A stretch of DNA of 64,000 bases, from positions 50,613-114,612 of the forward strand of contig URBX01000006.1 of assembly GCA_900546175.1 (NCBI GenBank). Reading direction: 5' to 3'. This stretch comes from an uncultured Eggerthella sp. (GTDB lineage: Bacteria > Actinomycetota > Coriobacteriia > Coriobacteriales > Eggerthellaceae). The stretch's first letter is position 1. Every line of letters begins with the position of its first letter. Positions 51,692 through 61,430 of this stretch are shown here, piece after piece. The notes below the pieces were generated by a model. The model was given only the letters and a program-made list of their open reading frames with translations. It ran no database searches and was not told the origin of the DNA. The translations under genes were made by a program, and so were the position numbers.

Positions 51692-54600
51692 GTGCATTTA
51701 AAGTCACTTAATTTAAAGGGTTTTAAGTCTTTTGCTGATCGTACGGTAATGAGGTTTGAACCTGGTCTTGCTGCCATTGTTGGTCCTAATGGTTCGGGAA
51801 AATCTAACATCTCCGATGCTGTGTTGTGGGTATTGGGTGAGCGTAACGCAAAAAACCTGCGTGGTCAGTCAATGGAAGACGTTATCTTCGCTGGTTCATC
51901 TGCTCGTAAACCGGTAAGTGTTGCTGAGGTAGAACTCGTTCTTGATAATTCCGACAACACTCTCCCTGTTGAATTTAATGAAGTTTCAATTGGTCGTCGT
52001 ATGCATAGAAGCGGCGAGAGCGAATACCTCATTAATGGTACTGTTGTTCGCCGTATGGATGTTTTAGACATCCTTCATGATAGTGGTTTGGGAACTGGTA
52101 CAAATTCCATTATTTCTCAGGGAAATTTGGATGCTATTCTTTCGTCAAAGCCTGAAGATCGTCGTGCGCTTATTGAAGAAACGGCGGGCATTTTAAAACA
52201 TAAAGAGCGCAAAATGAAGTCTGAGCGTAAGCTTGCTCAGATGGATAACCATCTCTTGCGTGTAAACGATATTGTTTCTGAAGTAGAACGCCAGCTTAAA
52301 CCGCTAGAGCGAAAAGCAAAACGAGCTATAGCGTATGAGCAAGCAGCTGCGCAATTAGCTGATTTGAAATTACAAGTTGCTGTTGATGATTTGCGAACGC
52401 TTCAAAATAAGTGGGACGAGACTCTTTCTAAGGAAGAGACCCTTAAGGGAGATTTGGCTACAGCGCGTACTAATCTTGAATCCTGTGAAAAAACTTTTGA
52501 TGAACTGCAAAAGCAACTCGATCAGCGAGGAATGAACGAGTCTCTTGTTAATTCTCAGTATCGTGGTGTTCATACTATAAACGAGCGCCTTAATTCAACA
52601 TTGATGCTCCTTCAGGAAAAAAAGCGCACTGCGAACGCTGATTATGAAAGAGCTGTAAACGAACTTTCGTTAAATCAGCTCCGTGTTGAAGAAAATCGAA
52701 AAGAGCTTGAGAAGGTTGAAGCTCAAAACAAGGAGATTTCCCAGAAGTATGCCGAAGCTAAAGCATCGCTGGAGTCTTTGGAAAATCATCATAAGCAACG
52801 CGTTGCTGAAAGAAATAAGCTTCGCAAAACCGTTGAGACGCTTACTGCTACTCAAAGGAGTTTCGTTCACAAGATTGAATCTACTGAAGAGATGCTTGCT
52901 GCGCTAAAAAATAATTTGAGCGAAAAAGAAGCACGCGCTTCAATTCTTTCTTCTCATATTGCTGATGCAAAGAATCGTCTTGCAAAAGTAAAAGAGGAGA
53001 CTCTTGATCAAGAAAAGCAATCGGCTGAATTACTTGAGCGGCTAACAAAGGCTCAGGCTGAGGAAAAGACCGCCCGCGAGCTTCTAAATAAAACGTTAGT
53101 TGCGCGCGATGAAGGCGTGTTGATAATGCCCGCACTGCTTACGTTCAGACTTCTTCGGAGAAAAATGCTCTGGAGGAGATGGATAGGGCAAATAGTACGT
53201 CTAATCAGGCGCTTCTTTGGGTTTTAGACAACAAAGAAACCTTGAATCAGTGCAAAGAGTTGTCCCGGGTTATTAAGGTTCCTCCCCATTTGGAAATGCT
53301 GGTAGAAGCGTTTTTGGGAGAGGATGTAAACTCTTTTATTCTGGAAAATGACATAAAAGCACAGGAGTTTATGGCTTCAGTGCTCAATGCTGATGTATAC
53401 GGCCGTGTTTCTTTGCTCTCGGAGGTAAGAAGAATTCCTGAGCGCAATAGTGCTTATCCCTCTCTTGCTGAAAGCATTTCTTGTGATGAAGAATACCGCG
53501 CTTTGGTTGATGCTTTGTTTGGTGCGGTATATATCTTCGACTCGTTTGATGAGGCAATGAAGGCATATCGCTCTCAAAACGGAAACGGTTATTATGTGAG
53601 CACTGACGGAGTAGTGGTAGACCCCTCAGGAAAGATTACCTTTATCAAGGCAACAGAGGTTCAGAAAGAACAGAGTACTCTTGCTAGACGACGTCATCTT
53701 GATCTCCTTTCTCAAAAAGAGCGTGAGCTAAAAGAGGGCTATGAAAAAGCCCAACACAATTTAGATACGTTAGAAGTGAATCTAAAAACATATCAATCTG
53801 GGGCACTTCGCAATACTGAAACGGTTGCTCTTTTGCGTGGTCAATACAATTCAAGCGCTTCGGATTTAGAAAAAAGTAAACAAACGCTTGCTCTGCTTGA
53901 GAAAGAGTATCAAACGTTATTGGCTGAGCAAAAAGAAAACCAGGAGTTTTTGAAAAAAGCTCAGCCTGATACCGATCAGCTTCAAGAAGAGCTTGCGAAA
54001 AACCATACTCTTTTGGCTGAAAATAAAGCAGAGATTGCCCAGCTGTCTGAGAAACTATCTCCCGTTCAGCGTGAAATTGTTCGTTTAAGTGAAAAACTTT
54101 CAGATGCTCGTTTAGAAAATGCGCGTCTTTCAGAACGTTTTGCTTATTCTCAGCGAATGGTTCAGTCTCGAAAGCAGGAAATTGCTTTAGTGGAGGCATC
54201 TGACGATAAAGCACTTGAATCGAAACGCCTCGCAACAGGTGCGTTAAACCGTGTAGGGCCTCTTATTCAGACCTTACAAACTATTTCGGCAAGCGTTAAG
54301 GTTAGCATTGCTCAGCTCCAGCGTCTTTCTGCTCAAGAGCAGGAAAAAGCACGCACGCTTCATCAGGAACTTTCTGAGGCTACAAAAGCAAGTAGAACCG
54401 CTCACGATTCGTTCGACGAAATAAACCTTAAGCTTTCTGAAGTCCGTATTGAAAAAGGGCGCCTAGAAGTGCAGGTAGAGGCAGCAATAAAGGTAATTGT
54501 GACCGATTGTGGCACCCCTCTTGAAACTGCTTTTGCTCTAGAAGAGCTGGTAAATCGTGAAGAGGTAGTGTCAGAAGTAGGACGTCTTGAGCGTCGTATT

Positions 54601-55215
54601 AAGGGTATGGGCACTATTAATCCTGATGCAGCACAAGAGTATGAAGAAGTAAAAACGCGTTTTAGGTATCTAAATGCCCAACTTCAGGATATGAAGCTTG
54701 CAAGGCAAAGCCTTTCTCGTATCGTACAGATTATTGATGATCGCATGAAAGACGTTTTTATTGATACGTTTAACCAGGTAAATCAGAATTTCTCTGAAAT
54801 TTTTGCCACGCTTTTCCCAGGCGGTCAAGCGCATTTATCATTGTGCAATCCTGAGGATTTGGAAAACACAGGGGTTGATGTTAACGCGCAACCAGTTGGA
54901 AAAAGAATTAAGAAAATGTCTCTTCTTTCTGGTGGCGAGAAGTCAATGACTGCATTAGCATTGTTATTTGCGGTTTATCGTATCAGACAAACACCTTTTT
55001 ATATTTTGGACGAGGTTGAGGCAGCGCTTGACGATTCAAACCTCCGTCGTCTGCTTTCCTATTTGGAAACAATTCGCGATGAAACGCAGTTTATTATGAT
55101 TACCCATCAGAGACGTACTATGGAATCGGCCGATATCTTGTACGGTGTTTCTATGCAGGCTGATGGTGTTACAAAAATTCTTAGTCAAAAACTTGATGAC
55201 AAGAAAAGAGGGTAG
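51692..55215 (+). pseudogene. smc: Chromosome partition protein Smc, split by a frameshift
   Basis: The two parts together give about 1174 aa, the full length of bacterial SMC. Part 1 (GTG 51692) has the N-terminal ATPase with GPNGSGKS at 31-38, Q-loop and first coiled coil. Its family-like sequence ends near 53115, and that frame then closes at 53227 after a foreign tail. Part 2 is in the -1 frame, open from 53113 (after a TGA at 53110) to the TAG at 55215; it holds the hinge (about 53250-53650), second coil, LLSGGEKS signature and ILDEVEAALDD Walker B. Adding one base near 53119-53124 restores a continuous frame. No slippery heptamer is seen there, so a sequencing error or a real mutation is more likely than programmed frameshifting. 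Confidence 0.88.
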
Positions 55216-55217
55216 CA

Positions 55218-56495
55218 GTGGGCTTTTTTGATCGAATTAGTGATGGCTTAAACCGCTCTCGCGATAGATTTAAAGAGCAGATGAATGTTTTGCTCAAACG
55301 AGGTCCAAAAGTTGATGAAGAGTTTTGGGAGCTTTTGGAAGAGACGCTGATTCTTAGTGATATTGGTGCTCAGGCTTCGTTTGAAATTGTTGAAAACTTA
55401 AGAGATCAAGCTACTCGTAAGGCGCTTCCCGACGCGTATGCCGTTTTGAATTTGTTGGTTGATACGGTTGCTGATACCTTTACGAAAGCTCCAGAAAACA
55501 TTTTTGAAAACCTTCCTTCGGTTGTCATGTTTGTAGGAGTTAATGGTTCAGGTAAAACCACCACAGTTGGAAAGATTGCTGCTGAGTATAAAAATGCAGG
55601 CAAAAAAGTCTTGATGGGTGGAGCTGACACCTTCCGCGCTGCTGCAATGGAACAGTTGGAGGTATGGTCTCAGCGTGCTGAAGTTGAGATTGTGACCCGT
55701 GAGCGAGGCAGTGACCCTGCAAGCGTGTGCTATGAAACTATCGAACGAAGTGAAGAGCTCGGTTCTGAGTTGGTTTTGATTGATACGTCTGGTCGTCTTC
55801 ATACTTCAAACGACTTAATGCGTGAGCTCCAAAAGATTGTAAAAGTTGTTCGCAAGCGTTCTCAAGTTCCTGTTCAAACCATTTTGGTTATTGATGCTAC
55901 AACAGGCCAAAACGGCCTTCAGCAAGCTCGTGAGTTCAATAAGGCACTTGAACTTGATGGCATCATTGTGACAAAGCTTGACGGTACGGCAAAGGGCGGA
56001 ATTGCCTTAGCAATTTCTCATGAGCTATCGTTACCTATCTTCAAAATTGGCGTAGGCGAGCAGGTTGAAGACTTGCAAGACTTTGACGCGCGTGAATTTG
56101 CAAGAGCTCTTCTTGGTGATTTTGCTGAATCGGAAGATATCGATATGGATCGTGTAGGCGTTAAAGAAACGAGTGAAGACGCAACTACTGATTCTTCTCA
56201 GGAAGAAAAGGATTCACAGTCTAAGCAAACTTCCAATGAAAAAGCGGATACAGAAGAATTAACTGGTGACTCATCCTTAGAAAAGCAAGCAGAAGACAAG
56301 ATTTCTCAGATTGTGTCAGACGAAACGCCAGTGCAGAATCAAATGTGCGATAAGACTTTACAAACTCTTGAAGAGAAAGAGACATCTTCAGCCGAAGAGA
56401 GCGATAAACCAGAGCAGTCTCAAGAAAAGCGTCAAGAGCCTGAAAAAGAAGAGGATAACTCCCTAAAGAGCCGCTTTGCGCGATTCTTTAAGTAA
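55218..56495 (+). CDS. ftsY: Signal recognition particle receptor FtsY
   Basis: SRP GTPase (425 aa) that docks Ffh-ribosome complexes at the membrane. The NG domain occupies residues 1-300, with GVNGSGKT at 107-114, DTSGRLH and TKLDGTAKGG. There is no N-terminal acidic A domain. Instead a 125-residue tail rich in E, D, S and Q follows the NG domain and ends in a basic, aromatic segment (NSLKSRFARFFK) that could lie on the membrane. GTG start at 55218, 2 bp after the smc stop. ffh follows, so both SRP GTPases are adjacent. Confidence 0.94.
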   Translation: MGFFDRISDGLNRSRDRFKEQMNVLLKRGPKVDEEFWELLEETLILSDIGAQASFEIVENLRDQATRKALPDAYAVLNLLVDTVADTFTKAPENIFENLPSVVMFVGVNGSGKTTTVGKIAAEYKNAGKKVLMGGADTFRAAAMEQLEVWSQRAEVEIVTRERGSDPASVCYETIERSEELGSELVLIDTSGRLHTSNDLMRELQKIVKVVRKRSQVPVQTILVIDATTGQNGLQQAREFNKALELDGIIVTKLDGTAKGGIALAISHELSLPIFKIGVGEQVEDLQDFDAREFARALLGDFAESEDIDMDRVGVKETSEDATTDSSQEEKDSQSKQTSNEKADTEELTGDSSLEKQAEDKISQIVSDETPVQNQMCDKTLQTLEEKETSSAEESDKPEQSQEKRQEPEKEEDNSLKSRFARFFK

Positions 56496-56520
56496 TTAGA
56501 GATAAAAAAGGGGATAAGTA

Positions 56521-57951
56521 ATGCTAGATAACTTATCAGAGCGACTTCAATCAATTTTTGGTGGATTAAAAAGTAAAGGTCGTCTTACTGAAGAAGACAT
56601 CAATGTAGCAATGCGTGAAATTCGCCTTGCTTTACTTGAAGCAGACGTTAACTTTAAAGTAGTAAAAAGCTTTATTGCAAACACAAAAGAGAGATGTCTT
56701 ACTGCTGAAGTTCTTGATTCTTTAACTCCTGCACAAAATGTAATCAAGGTTGTTCTTGATGAATTGACTAATCTTTTAGGTCAGTCCGACTCAAAGCTAG
56801 TTCTATCTTCGCGTATTCCTAACGTCATTATGCTTGTTGGTTTGCAAGGTTCTGGTAAAACAACCGCTGCAGCAAAGCTTGCATATTTGCTCAAGCAACA
56901 AAACCATCAGCCTTTATTGGTTGCGTGTGACGTTTATCGACCTGCTGCTGCTGACCAATTAGAGACTTTGGCTAACGAGATTGGCGTTCGCATATATCGG
57001 GGTGACGGAAAAGATCCTGTTGCTATTGCTCAAGAAGGCATTAAAGACGCAATTGATTCGTTGCGTGACGTGGTCATTATTGACACCGCTGGTCGTTTGC
57101 ATGTTGATGAAGAAATGATGGCTGAGGCTGAGGCTATCAAGAAAGCAACAAAGCCTGATCAGATACTTATGGTTGTTGATGCCATGACTGGTCAGGACGT
57201 TGTAAACGTTGCACAAGCGTTTGCTGAGCGTGTTGATTTTGATGGCGTCATTATGTCTAAGATGGATGGTGACGCTCGTGGTGGTGGAGCTCTTTCCATT
57301 AAGCAGATTACGGGTAAGCCTATCAAGTTTATCTCTATGGGTGAAAAGCCTGATTCTTTAGAAGAATTTCACCCAAACCGTATGGCTAAGCGCATTCTTG
57401 GAATGGGCGATGTTATTAGCCTTATCGAAACTGCTTCTCGCATTAATGCCGAAGATTTTGAGAAAGAAGAAACTGAGCGTCTTCAACGAGGTACTATCAA
57501 CTTAAATGACTTTATTTCTATGAATAAGCAGGTCCGCAAAATGGGCGGCATTCAAAAGCTTATTACCGCACTTCCAGGTGGCGATAAGGCATTGAAAGAA
57601 GGTCAGGTAAACGAGCGCGCTCTTGATGAAATGGAAATCATGATTTCTTCCATGACTCCATACGAACGAGAGCATCCAGAATGCCTAAATGGTTCTCGTA
57701 GAGCACGTATTGCAAAGGGCGCTGGAGTTAGTATTGCTCAACTCAATCAGATGCTCAAAAAATTCAATGAAGCTAAAAAATTGATGAAGCAAATGAATTC
57801 TTTCCAGGAAAAGAATTCTAAGAAACCAAAAAAGGGCAAGAAGGGAAAGAGAAGCAAAGGAATGCGCAGAGGCATGGGAGGCATTCCGGGTCTTTCCCCT
57901 TCAGATATGAAAAAGATGCAAGACCTGCTTTCAGGACTTGAACAAAAGTAG
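56521..57951 (+). CDS. ffh: Signal recognition particle protein Ffh
   Basis: SRP54 homologue (476 aa). N domain 1-90, G domain with GLQGSGKT at 107-114, DTAGRLH and the closing SKMDGDARGG, then the methionine-rich M domain (about 310-440) that binds 4.5S RNA (SGSRRAR-type motif, here NGSRRARIAKG) and signal peptides. A lysine-rich linker precedes a C-terminal MGGIPGLSPSDMKK. The 4.5S RNA gene was not found in the window. Confidence 0.96.
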   Translation: MLDNLSERLQSIFGGLKSKGRLTEEDINVAMREIRLALLEADVNFKVVKSFIANTKERCLTAEVLDSLTPAQNVIKVVLDELTNLLGQSDSKLVLSSRIPNVIMLVGLQGSGKTTAAAKLAYLLKQQNHQPLLVACDVYRPAAADQLETLANEIGVRIYRGDGKDPVAIAQEGIKDAIDSLRDVVIIDTAGRLHVDEEMMAEAEAIKKATKPDQILMVVDAMTGQDVVNVAQAFAERVDFDGVIMSKMDGDARGGGALSIKQITGKPIKFISMGEKPDSLEEFHPNRMAKRILGMGDVISLIETASRINAEDFEKEETERLQRGTINLNDFISMNKQVRKMGGIQKLITALPGGDKALKEGQVNERALDEMEIMISSMTPYEREHPECLNGSRRARIAKGAGVSIAQLNQMLKKFNEAKKLMKQMNSFQEKNSKKPKKGKKGKRSKGMRRGMGGIPGLSPSDMKKMQDLLSGLEQK

Positions 57952-58029
57952 AAAAGCAAGTATCATAACAAATTGCTGTTTTGCGACTAATTTTGTCGCG
58001 TATGAAAGTTTAAGAAGGAGATTGTCTCA

Positions 58030-58275
58030 ATGGCAGTAAAAATTCGTCTCGCCCGCCACGGCGCTAAAAAGGCACCTTACTATCGTGTAGTTGTAGCTGA
58101 CTCTCGCGCACGTCGCGATGGTCGTTTTATTGAGCAGGTTGGTACTTACAATCCATGCACCAATCCAGCAGCAGTAAACATTGATCTTGAGAAAGTTGAT
58201 CAGTGGATTAACAATGGCGCTCAGCCAACCGATACAGTAGCTCGTCTTATCGAAGCAGAGCGTAAGAACGCATAA
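58030..58275 (+). CDS. rpsP: 30S ribosomal protein S16
   Basis: An 81-aa ribosomal protein beginning VKIRLARHGAKKAPYYRVV, the family signature. ATG after AAGAAGGAGATTG. First of the rpsP-khpA-rimM-trmD series, packed with gaps of 2, -1 and 8 bp. Confidence 0.97.
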   Translation: MAVKIRLARHGAKKAPYYRVVVADSRARRDGRFIEQVGTYNPCTNPAAVNIDLEKVDQWINNGAQPTDTVARLIEAERKNA

Positions 58276-58277
58276 CA

Positions 58278-58532
58278 ATGGCTTACTCTTCTGAAGATAT
58301 TGCAAATCTAGTTCGTAGTCTGGTTACTCCTTTAGTGGATAATCCAGAAGAGGTAGCAATTTATTCGGCAGAACTTGAAGACGAAACTGTATTGATTGAA
58401 ATACGAGTAAATGAAGAAGATGCTGGTAAAGTAATCGGTCGTCAAGGTCGAGTAATTAAAGCAGTTCGCACCTTATGTCGTGCTGCTGGCTCCCGGAACG
58501 GTTTTCACGTAGAAGTTGAACTTGTAGATTAA
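58278..58532 (+). CDS. khpA: KH-domain RNA-binding protein KhpA (YlqC)
   Basis: An 84-aa single KH domain protein with the GxxG loop in VIGRQGRVIKAVR. In Gram-positive bacteria KhpA pairs with KhpB/Jag and affects division and small-RNA biology; khpB is not in the window. Located between rpsP and rimM as usual, and overlapping rimM by one base. Confidence 0.93.
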   Translation: MAYSSEDIANLVRSLVTPLVDNPEEVAIYSAELEDETVLIEIRVNEEDAGKVIGRQGRVIKAVRTLCRAAGSRNGFHVEVELVD

Positions 58533-59047
58533 TGAGTGCGTGGGTTAACGTAGCGAAATTAACTAAAGAAAAGACTCTAGAAGGAGGACTCCTTGCGCAT
58601 AGCGTACAGGGTCTTCCTTTTTTGCTTACCGAAGGTCTTGAAGTGGCGTTTGTGCCACCAATTATCAATTTTCCTCGTTATGCAACCGTGTGCCAAGTTG
58701 ATCATAAAGGAAATGACAAATATCTAGTTTTCTTTGACGAGATTGATTCTATCGAAATGGCAGAGAAGCTGGTGGGTCATTATTGCTTGGCACGAAAAGC
58801 AGACTTGCCAGAAGGCTGGGACACTAATCCTTATGATTCCTACAATTCTTTTACGGTAGTAAGTCAAGATGATGTAGTTCTTGGTAAAGTTCTTCGCATT
58901 GAGGAGAATCCAGCACATCCTTTGTTAGTTGTGCTTCACGAAGAAAAAGAAATCTTAATTCCTTTTGTTGAGGAACTTCTCATTGCTATTGATGAAGATG
59001 CCCAACAAATAACTATGCAAATTCCACAAGGTCTTTTGGAGCTATAG
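58532..59047 (+). CDS. rimM: Ribosome maturation factor RimM
   Basis: A 171-aa factor for 30S head assembly with S19. The N-terminal RimM barrel (about 5-85) is divergent, but the C-terminal PRC-barrel with NPAHPLLVV, ILIPFVEELL and the terminal GLLEL is typical. It overlaps khpA and precedes trmD by 8 bp. Confidence 0.9.
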   Translation: MSAWVNVAKLTKEKTLEGGLLAHSVQGLPFLLTEGLEVAFVPPIINFPRYATVCQVDHKGNDKYLVFFDEIDSIEMAEKLVGHYCLARKADLPEGWDTNPYDSYNSFTVVSQDDVVLGKVLRIEENPAHPLLVVLHEEKEILIPFVEELLIAIDEDAQQITMQIPQGLLEL

Positions 59048-59055
59048 CTGAATCC

Positions 59056-59778
59056 ATGATTATTGAAACTCTTTCGACATTTCCTCATTGTTATGATTCA
59101 GTTATGAATGAATCTATTATGCGCCGCGCACAAGAAAAGGGCATTTTGGAGTTTGAAGCTCATGATTTGCGCAATTGGACCCATGATAGACATCGCACTA
59201 CTGACGATGAACCATATGGCGGAGGTCAAGGTCTTGTAATGAAGTGCGAGCCAATTTTTGAGGCAACTGATGAATTGTTTGCTCGTGCGAAAGAAAAACC
59301 GTATGTGATTTTTCTTTCTCCAACTGGTCAACAGTTTAACGAAGAGATGACCCTTGAACTAGCCAAAAAAGACCACTTGTTTTTTATATGTGGCCACTAC
59401 GAGGGAATTGATGAGCGTTGTTATACGCTTGCTGATAAAGTGATTTCACTAGGTGATTACGTGTTAACTAGTGGAGAACTTGCCTCTATGGTGGTTATTG
59501 ACGCAGTCGTTCGCCGGCTGGATGGTGTATTGGGGGACGAAAAAAGCTCGGTCGACGAAAGCTTTTATAATGGGCTTTTGGAGTATCCGCAATACACTCG
59601 TCCGGCTTCCTACAGAAACATGGATGTGCCTGAAATACTTCTTTCTGGTCATCATGCAAATATTGAAGCCTGGAGAAGGCAGCAAAGTATTGAGCGTACT
59701 TTTCGATGGCGACCAGATTTGCTGAAAACGGCAAATCTGACAGAAAAAGAAAGAGCTTATATTAAAACTCTTTCCTAA
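59056..59778 (+). CDS. trmD: tRNA (guanine37-N1)-methyltransferase
   Basis: SPOUT-class methyltransferase (240 aa) that makes m1G37 and so prevents frameshifting. The trefoil-knot SAM site is seen in SPTGQQFN, GHYEGIDER and LGDYVLTSGE. The catalytic Asp lies in RTTDDEPYGGGQG. A terminator follows directly; rplS, which usually comes next, is absent here. Confidence 0.96.
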   Translation: MIIETLSTFPHCYDSVMNESIMRRAQEKGILEFEAHDLRNWTHDRHRTTDDEPYGGGQGLVMKCEPIFEATDELFARAKEKPYVIFLSPTGQQFNEEMTLELAKKDHLFFICGHYEGIDERCYTLADKVISLGDYVLTSGELASMVVIDAVVRRLDGVLGDEKSSVDESFYNGLLEYPQYTRPASYRNMDVPEILLSGHHANIEAWRRQQSIERTFRWRPDLLKTANLTEKERAYIKTLS

Positions 59779-59806
59779 AAAACGGGGCATTTTGTTCCCG
59801 TTTTTG
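59779..59806 (+). terminator. Intrinsic terminator after trmD
   Basis: AAAACGGG (59779-59786) pairs with CCCGTTTT (59797-59804), followed by a T-rich end. It begins at the base after the trmD stop. Confidence 0.75.
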
Positions 59807-59859
59807 TGCATTTATAAACTATAGTGCTGGGATTAGTTTTGAGGAAAGGAGGGAGAACA

Positions 59860-60426
59860 GTGAATTCAGGAAATCATGCAATGTATCAACGTCCTAGTTT
59901 GCTGAAGCGCTTTTTCAGTTTTCTGTTGATGATTGTTGTGGTTATTGGCGTGTCTTTTGGTCTGAGAACTTATGTTATTGAACCTTTTCAGATTCCTTCT
60001 GGTTCAATGGAGGAAACTATTATGACTGGAGACATGGTTTTTGCTGAAAAAGTCTCCTATGCACTTGATGATCCAAAACAGGGAGAAATAATTGTCTTCT
60101 CTGATCCTCAAGTTCCTTCTCGTATTCTTATCAAACGCGTAATTGCAACCGAGGGACAAACCGTTTCGATTCAGAATGGAACGGTTTATGTTGATGGTGT
60201 TGCATTGCAAGAGGATTATGCTATTGGAAAATCGAATCCTCTCAACACTATTTCCGGGACAAAGATTTCTTACCCTTATACTATCCCTCATGGTGAAATA
60301 TGGGTAATGGGTGATAATCGTGAGCATTCTTCCGATTCACGTTATTTTGGTCCTATCGATAGAAGCACTGTAATTGGTAAAGCGGTTTTGATTTATTGGC
60401 CTTTGAACCATATTAAAACCCTCTAG
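59860..60426 (+). CDS. lepB: Signal peptidase I
   Basis: Membrane-bound serine protease (188 aa) that removes signal peptides from Sec-exported proteins. One N-terminal membrane helix (about 18-34), catalytic Ser49 in PSGSM, catalytic Lys92 in ILIKRV, and the closing GDNREHSSDSR motif. The GTG at 59860 is chosen because AAAGGAGGG lies just upstream; the frame is open back to 59824. It is probably transcribed separately from trmD. Confidence 0.95.
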   Translation: MNSGNHAMYQRPSLLKRFFSFLLMIVVVIGVSFGLRTYVIEPFQIPSGSMEETIMTGDMVFAEKVSYALDDPKQGEIIVFSDPQVPSRILIKRVIATEGQTVSIQNGTVYVDGVALQEDYAIGKSNPLNTISGTKISYPYTIPHGEIWVMGDNREHSSDSRYFGPIDRSTVIGKAVLIYWPLNHIKTL

Positions 60427-60514
60427 TATTTGCCGTTATATTGCGGCGTCTTGTTCGAATTAAACTTTTCTTCTACTAGAATGAGTAGTCGAAGATTTTG
60501 ATAAAAGGAGAGTT

Positions 60515-61429
60515 ATGTCAGCCACTAAAGTACCTGCAGATGCATTGTCTTTCCAAGACATTATTCTACGTTTGCAAACCTATTGGGCATCTCAAGGATG
60601 CGTTGTAATGCAACCTTACGATAATGAGGTTGGTGCAGGCACTTTCCATACCGCAACCACCCTTCGTAGCTTGGGTCCTGATGCATGGAAAGCCGCTTAC
60701 GTACAGCCTTGTCGTCGTCCTGCTGATGGTCGTTATGGTGAAAACCCAAATCGTATGCAGCATTACTATCAGTTCCAGGTTCTTTTAAAGCCATCCCCTG
60801 ATAATGTTCAGGAGTTGTATTTGAATTCTTTGCGTGCTATTGGTATTGAAGTTGAGAAGCACGATGTTCGTTTTGTTGAAGATGACTGGGAAAGTCCAAC
60901 ACTTGGTGCATGGGGTCTTGGCTGGGAAGTTTGGCTCAACGGTATGGAGGTTACCCAGTTTACGTATTTCCAGCAGGTTGGTGGTTTCGAGTGTAATCCA
61001 GTTCCTGCAGAGATTACCTATGGTCTTGAACGCTTAGCAATGTATATCCAAGGCGTTGATTCAGTATATGATTTGGTATGGTCTCGCGGTGAAGACGGTT
61101 CTGTCTTTACGTATGGTGATGTTTTCTTAGAGAATGAGCGCCAGTTTAGCGCATATAATTTTGAGGTTGCTGATACTGACTTCCTTTTTGGCGAATTTGA
61201 CCGTTATGAAAAAGAATGCTTGGCAGTTCTTGAAGCCGGCCTTCCTCTCCCTGCTTATGATTACGTTTTGAAATGCTCTCATGCGTTCAATTTACTTGAT
61301 GCTCGTGGCGTAATTAGTGCAACTGAGCGTATGGGCTACATCCTTCGTGTTCGCACTATCGCAAAAGCATGCTGCGAGTCTTATATCAATAATGTTGTAG
61401 AAAACAAGAAGAATCAAAAGGAGGAATAA
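60515..61429 (+). CDS. glyQ: Glycyl-tRNA synthetase, alpha subunit
   Basis: Catalytic alpha subunit (304 aa) of the bacterial alpha2beta2 GlyRS. Motifs LQTYWASQGCVV, QPYDNEVGAGT, PCRRPADGRYGENPNR and YGLERLAMYIQ are diagnostic. No T-box precedes it, unlike glyQS in Bacillus; the 88-bp gap has only an AAAGGAGAG ribosome site and weak hairpins. One base separates it from glyS. Confidence 0.97.
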   Translation: MSATKVPADALSFQDIILRLQTYWASQGCVVMQPYDNEVGAGTFHTATTLRSLGPDAWKAAYVQPCRRPADGRYGENPNRMQHYYQFQVLLKPSPDNVQELYLNSLRAIGIEVEKHDVRFVEDDWESPTLGAWGLGWEVWLNGMEVTQFTYFQQVGGFECNPVPAEITYGLERLAMYIQGVDSVYDLVWSRGEDGSVFTYGDVFLENERQFSAYNFEVADTDFLFGEFDRYEKECLAVLEAGLPLPAYDYVLKCSHAFNLLDARGVISATERMGYILRVRTIAKACCESYINNVVENKKNQKEE

Positions 61430-61430
61430 T

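Noticed and set aside
53085..53120. Programmed -1 frameshifting as the explanation for split smc
   Set aside because: The A-rich AATAAAACG stretch lies before a TGA (53110-53112) in the -1 frame, so a slip there would terminate. No slippery heptamer is present between that stop and the junction.
60427..60514. T-box in front of glyQ
   Set aside because: No AGAGAG bulge, no TGGNACC core and no terminator in the 88-bp gap.
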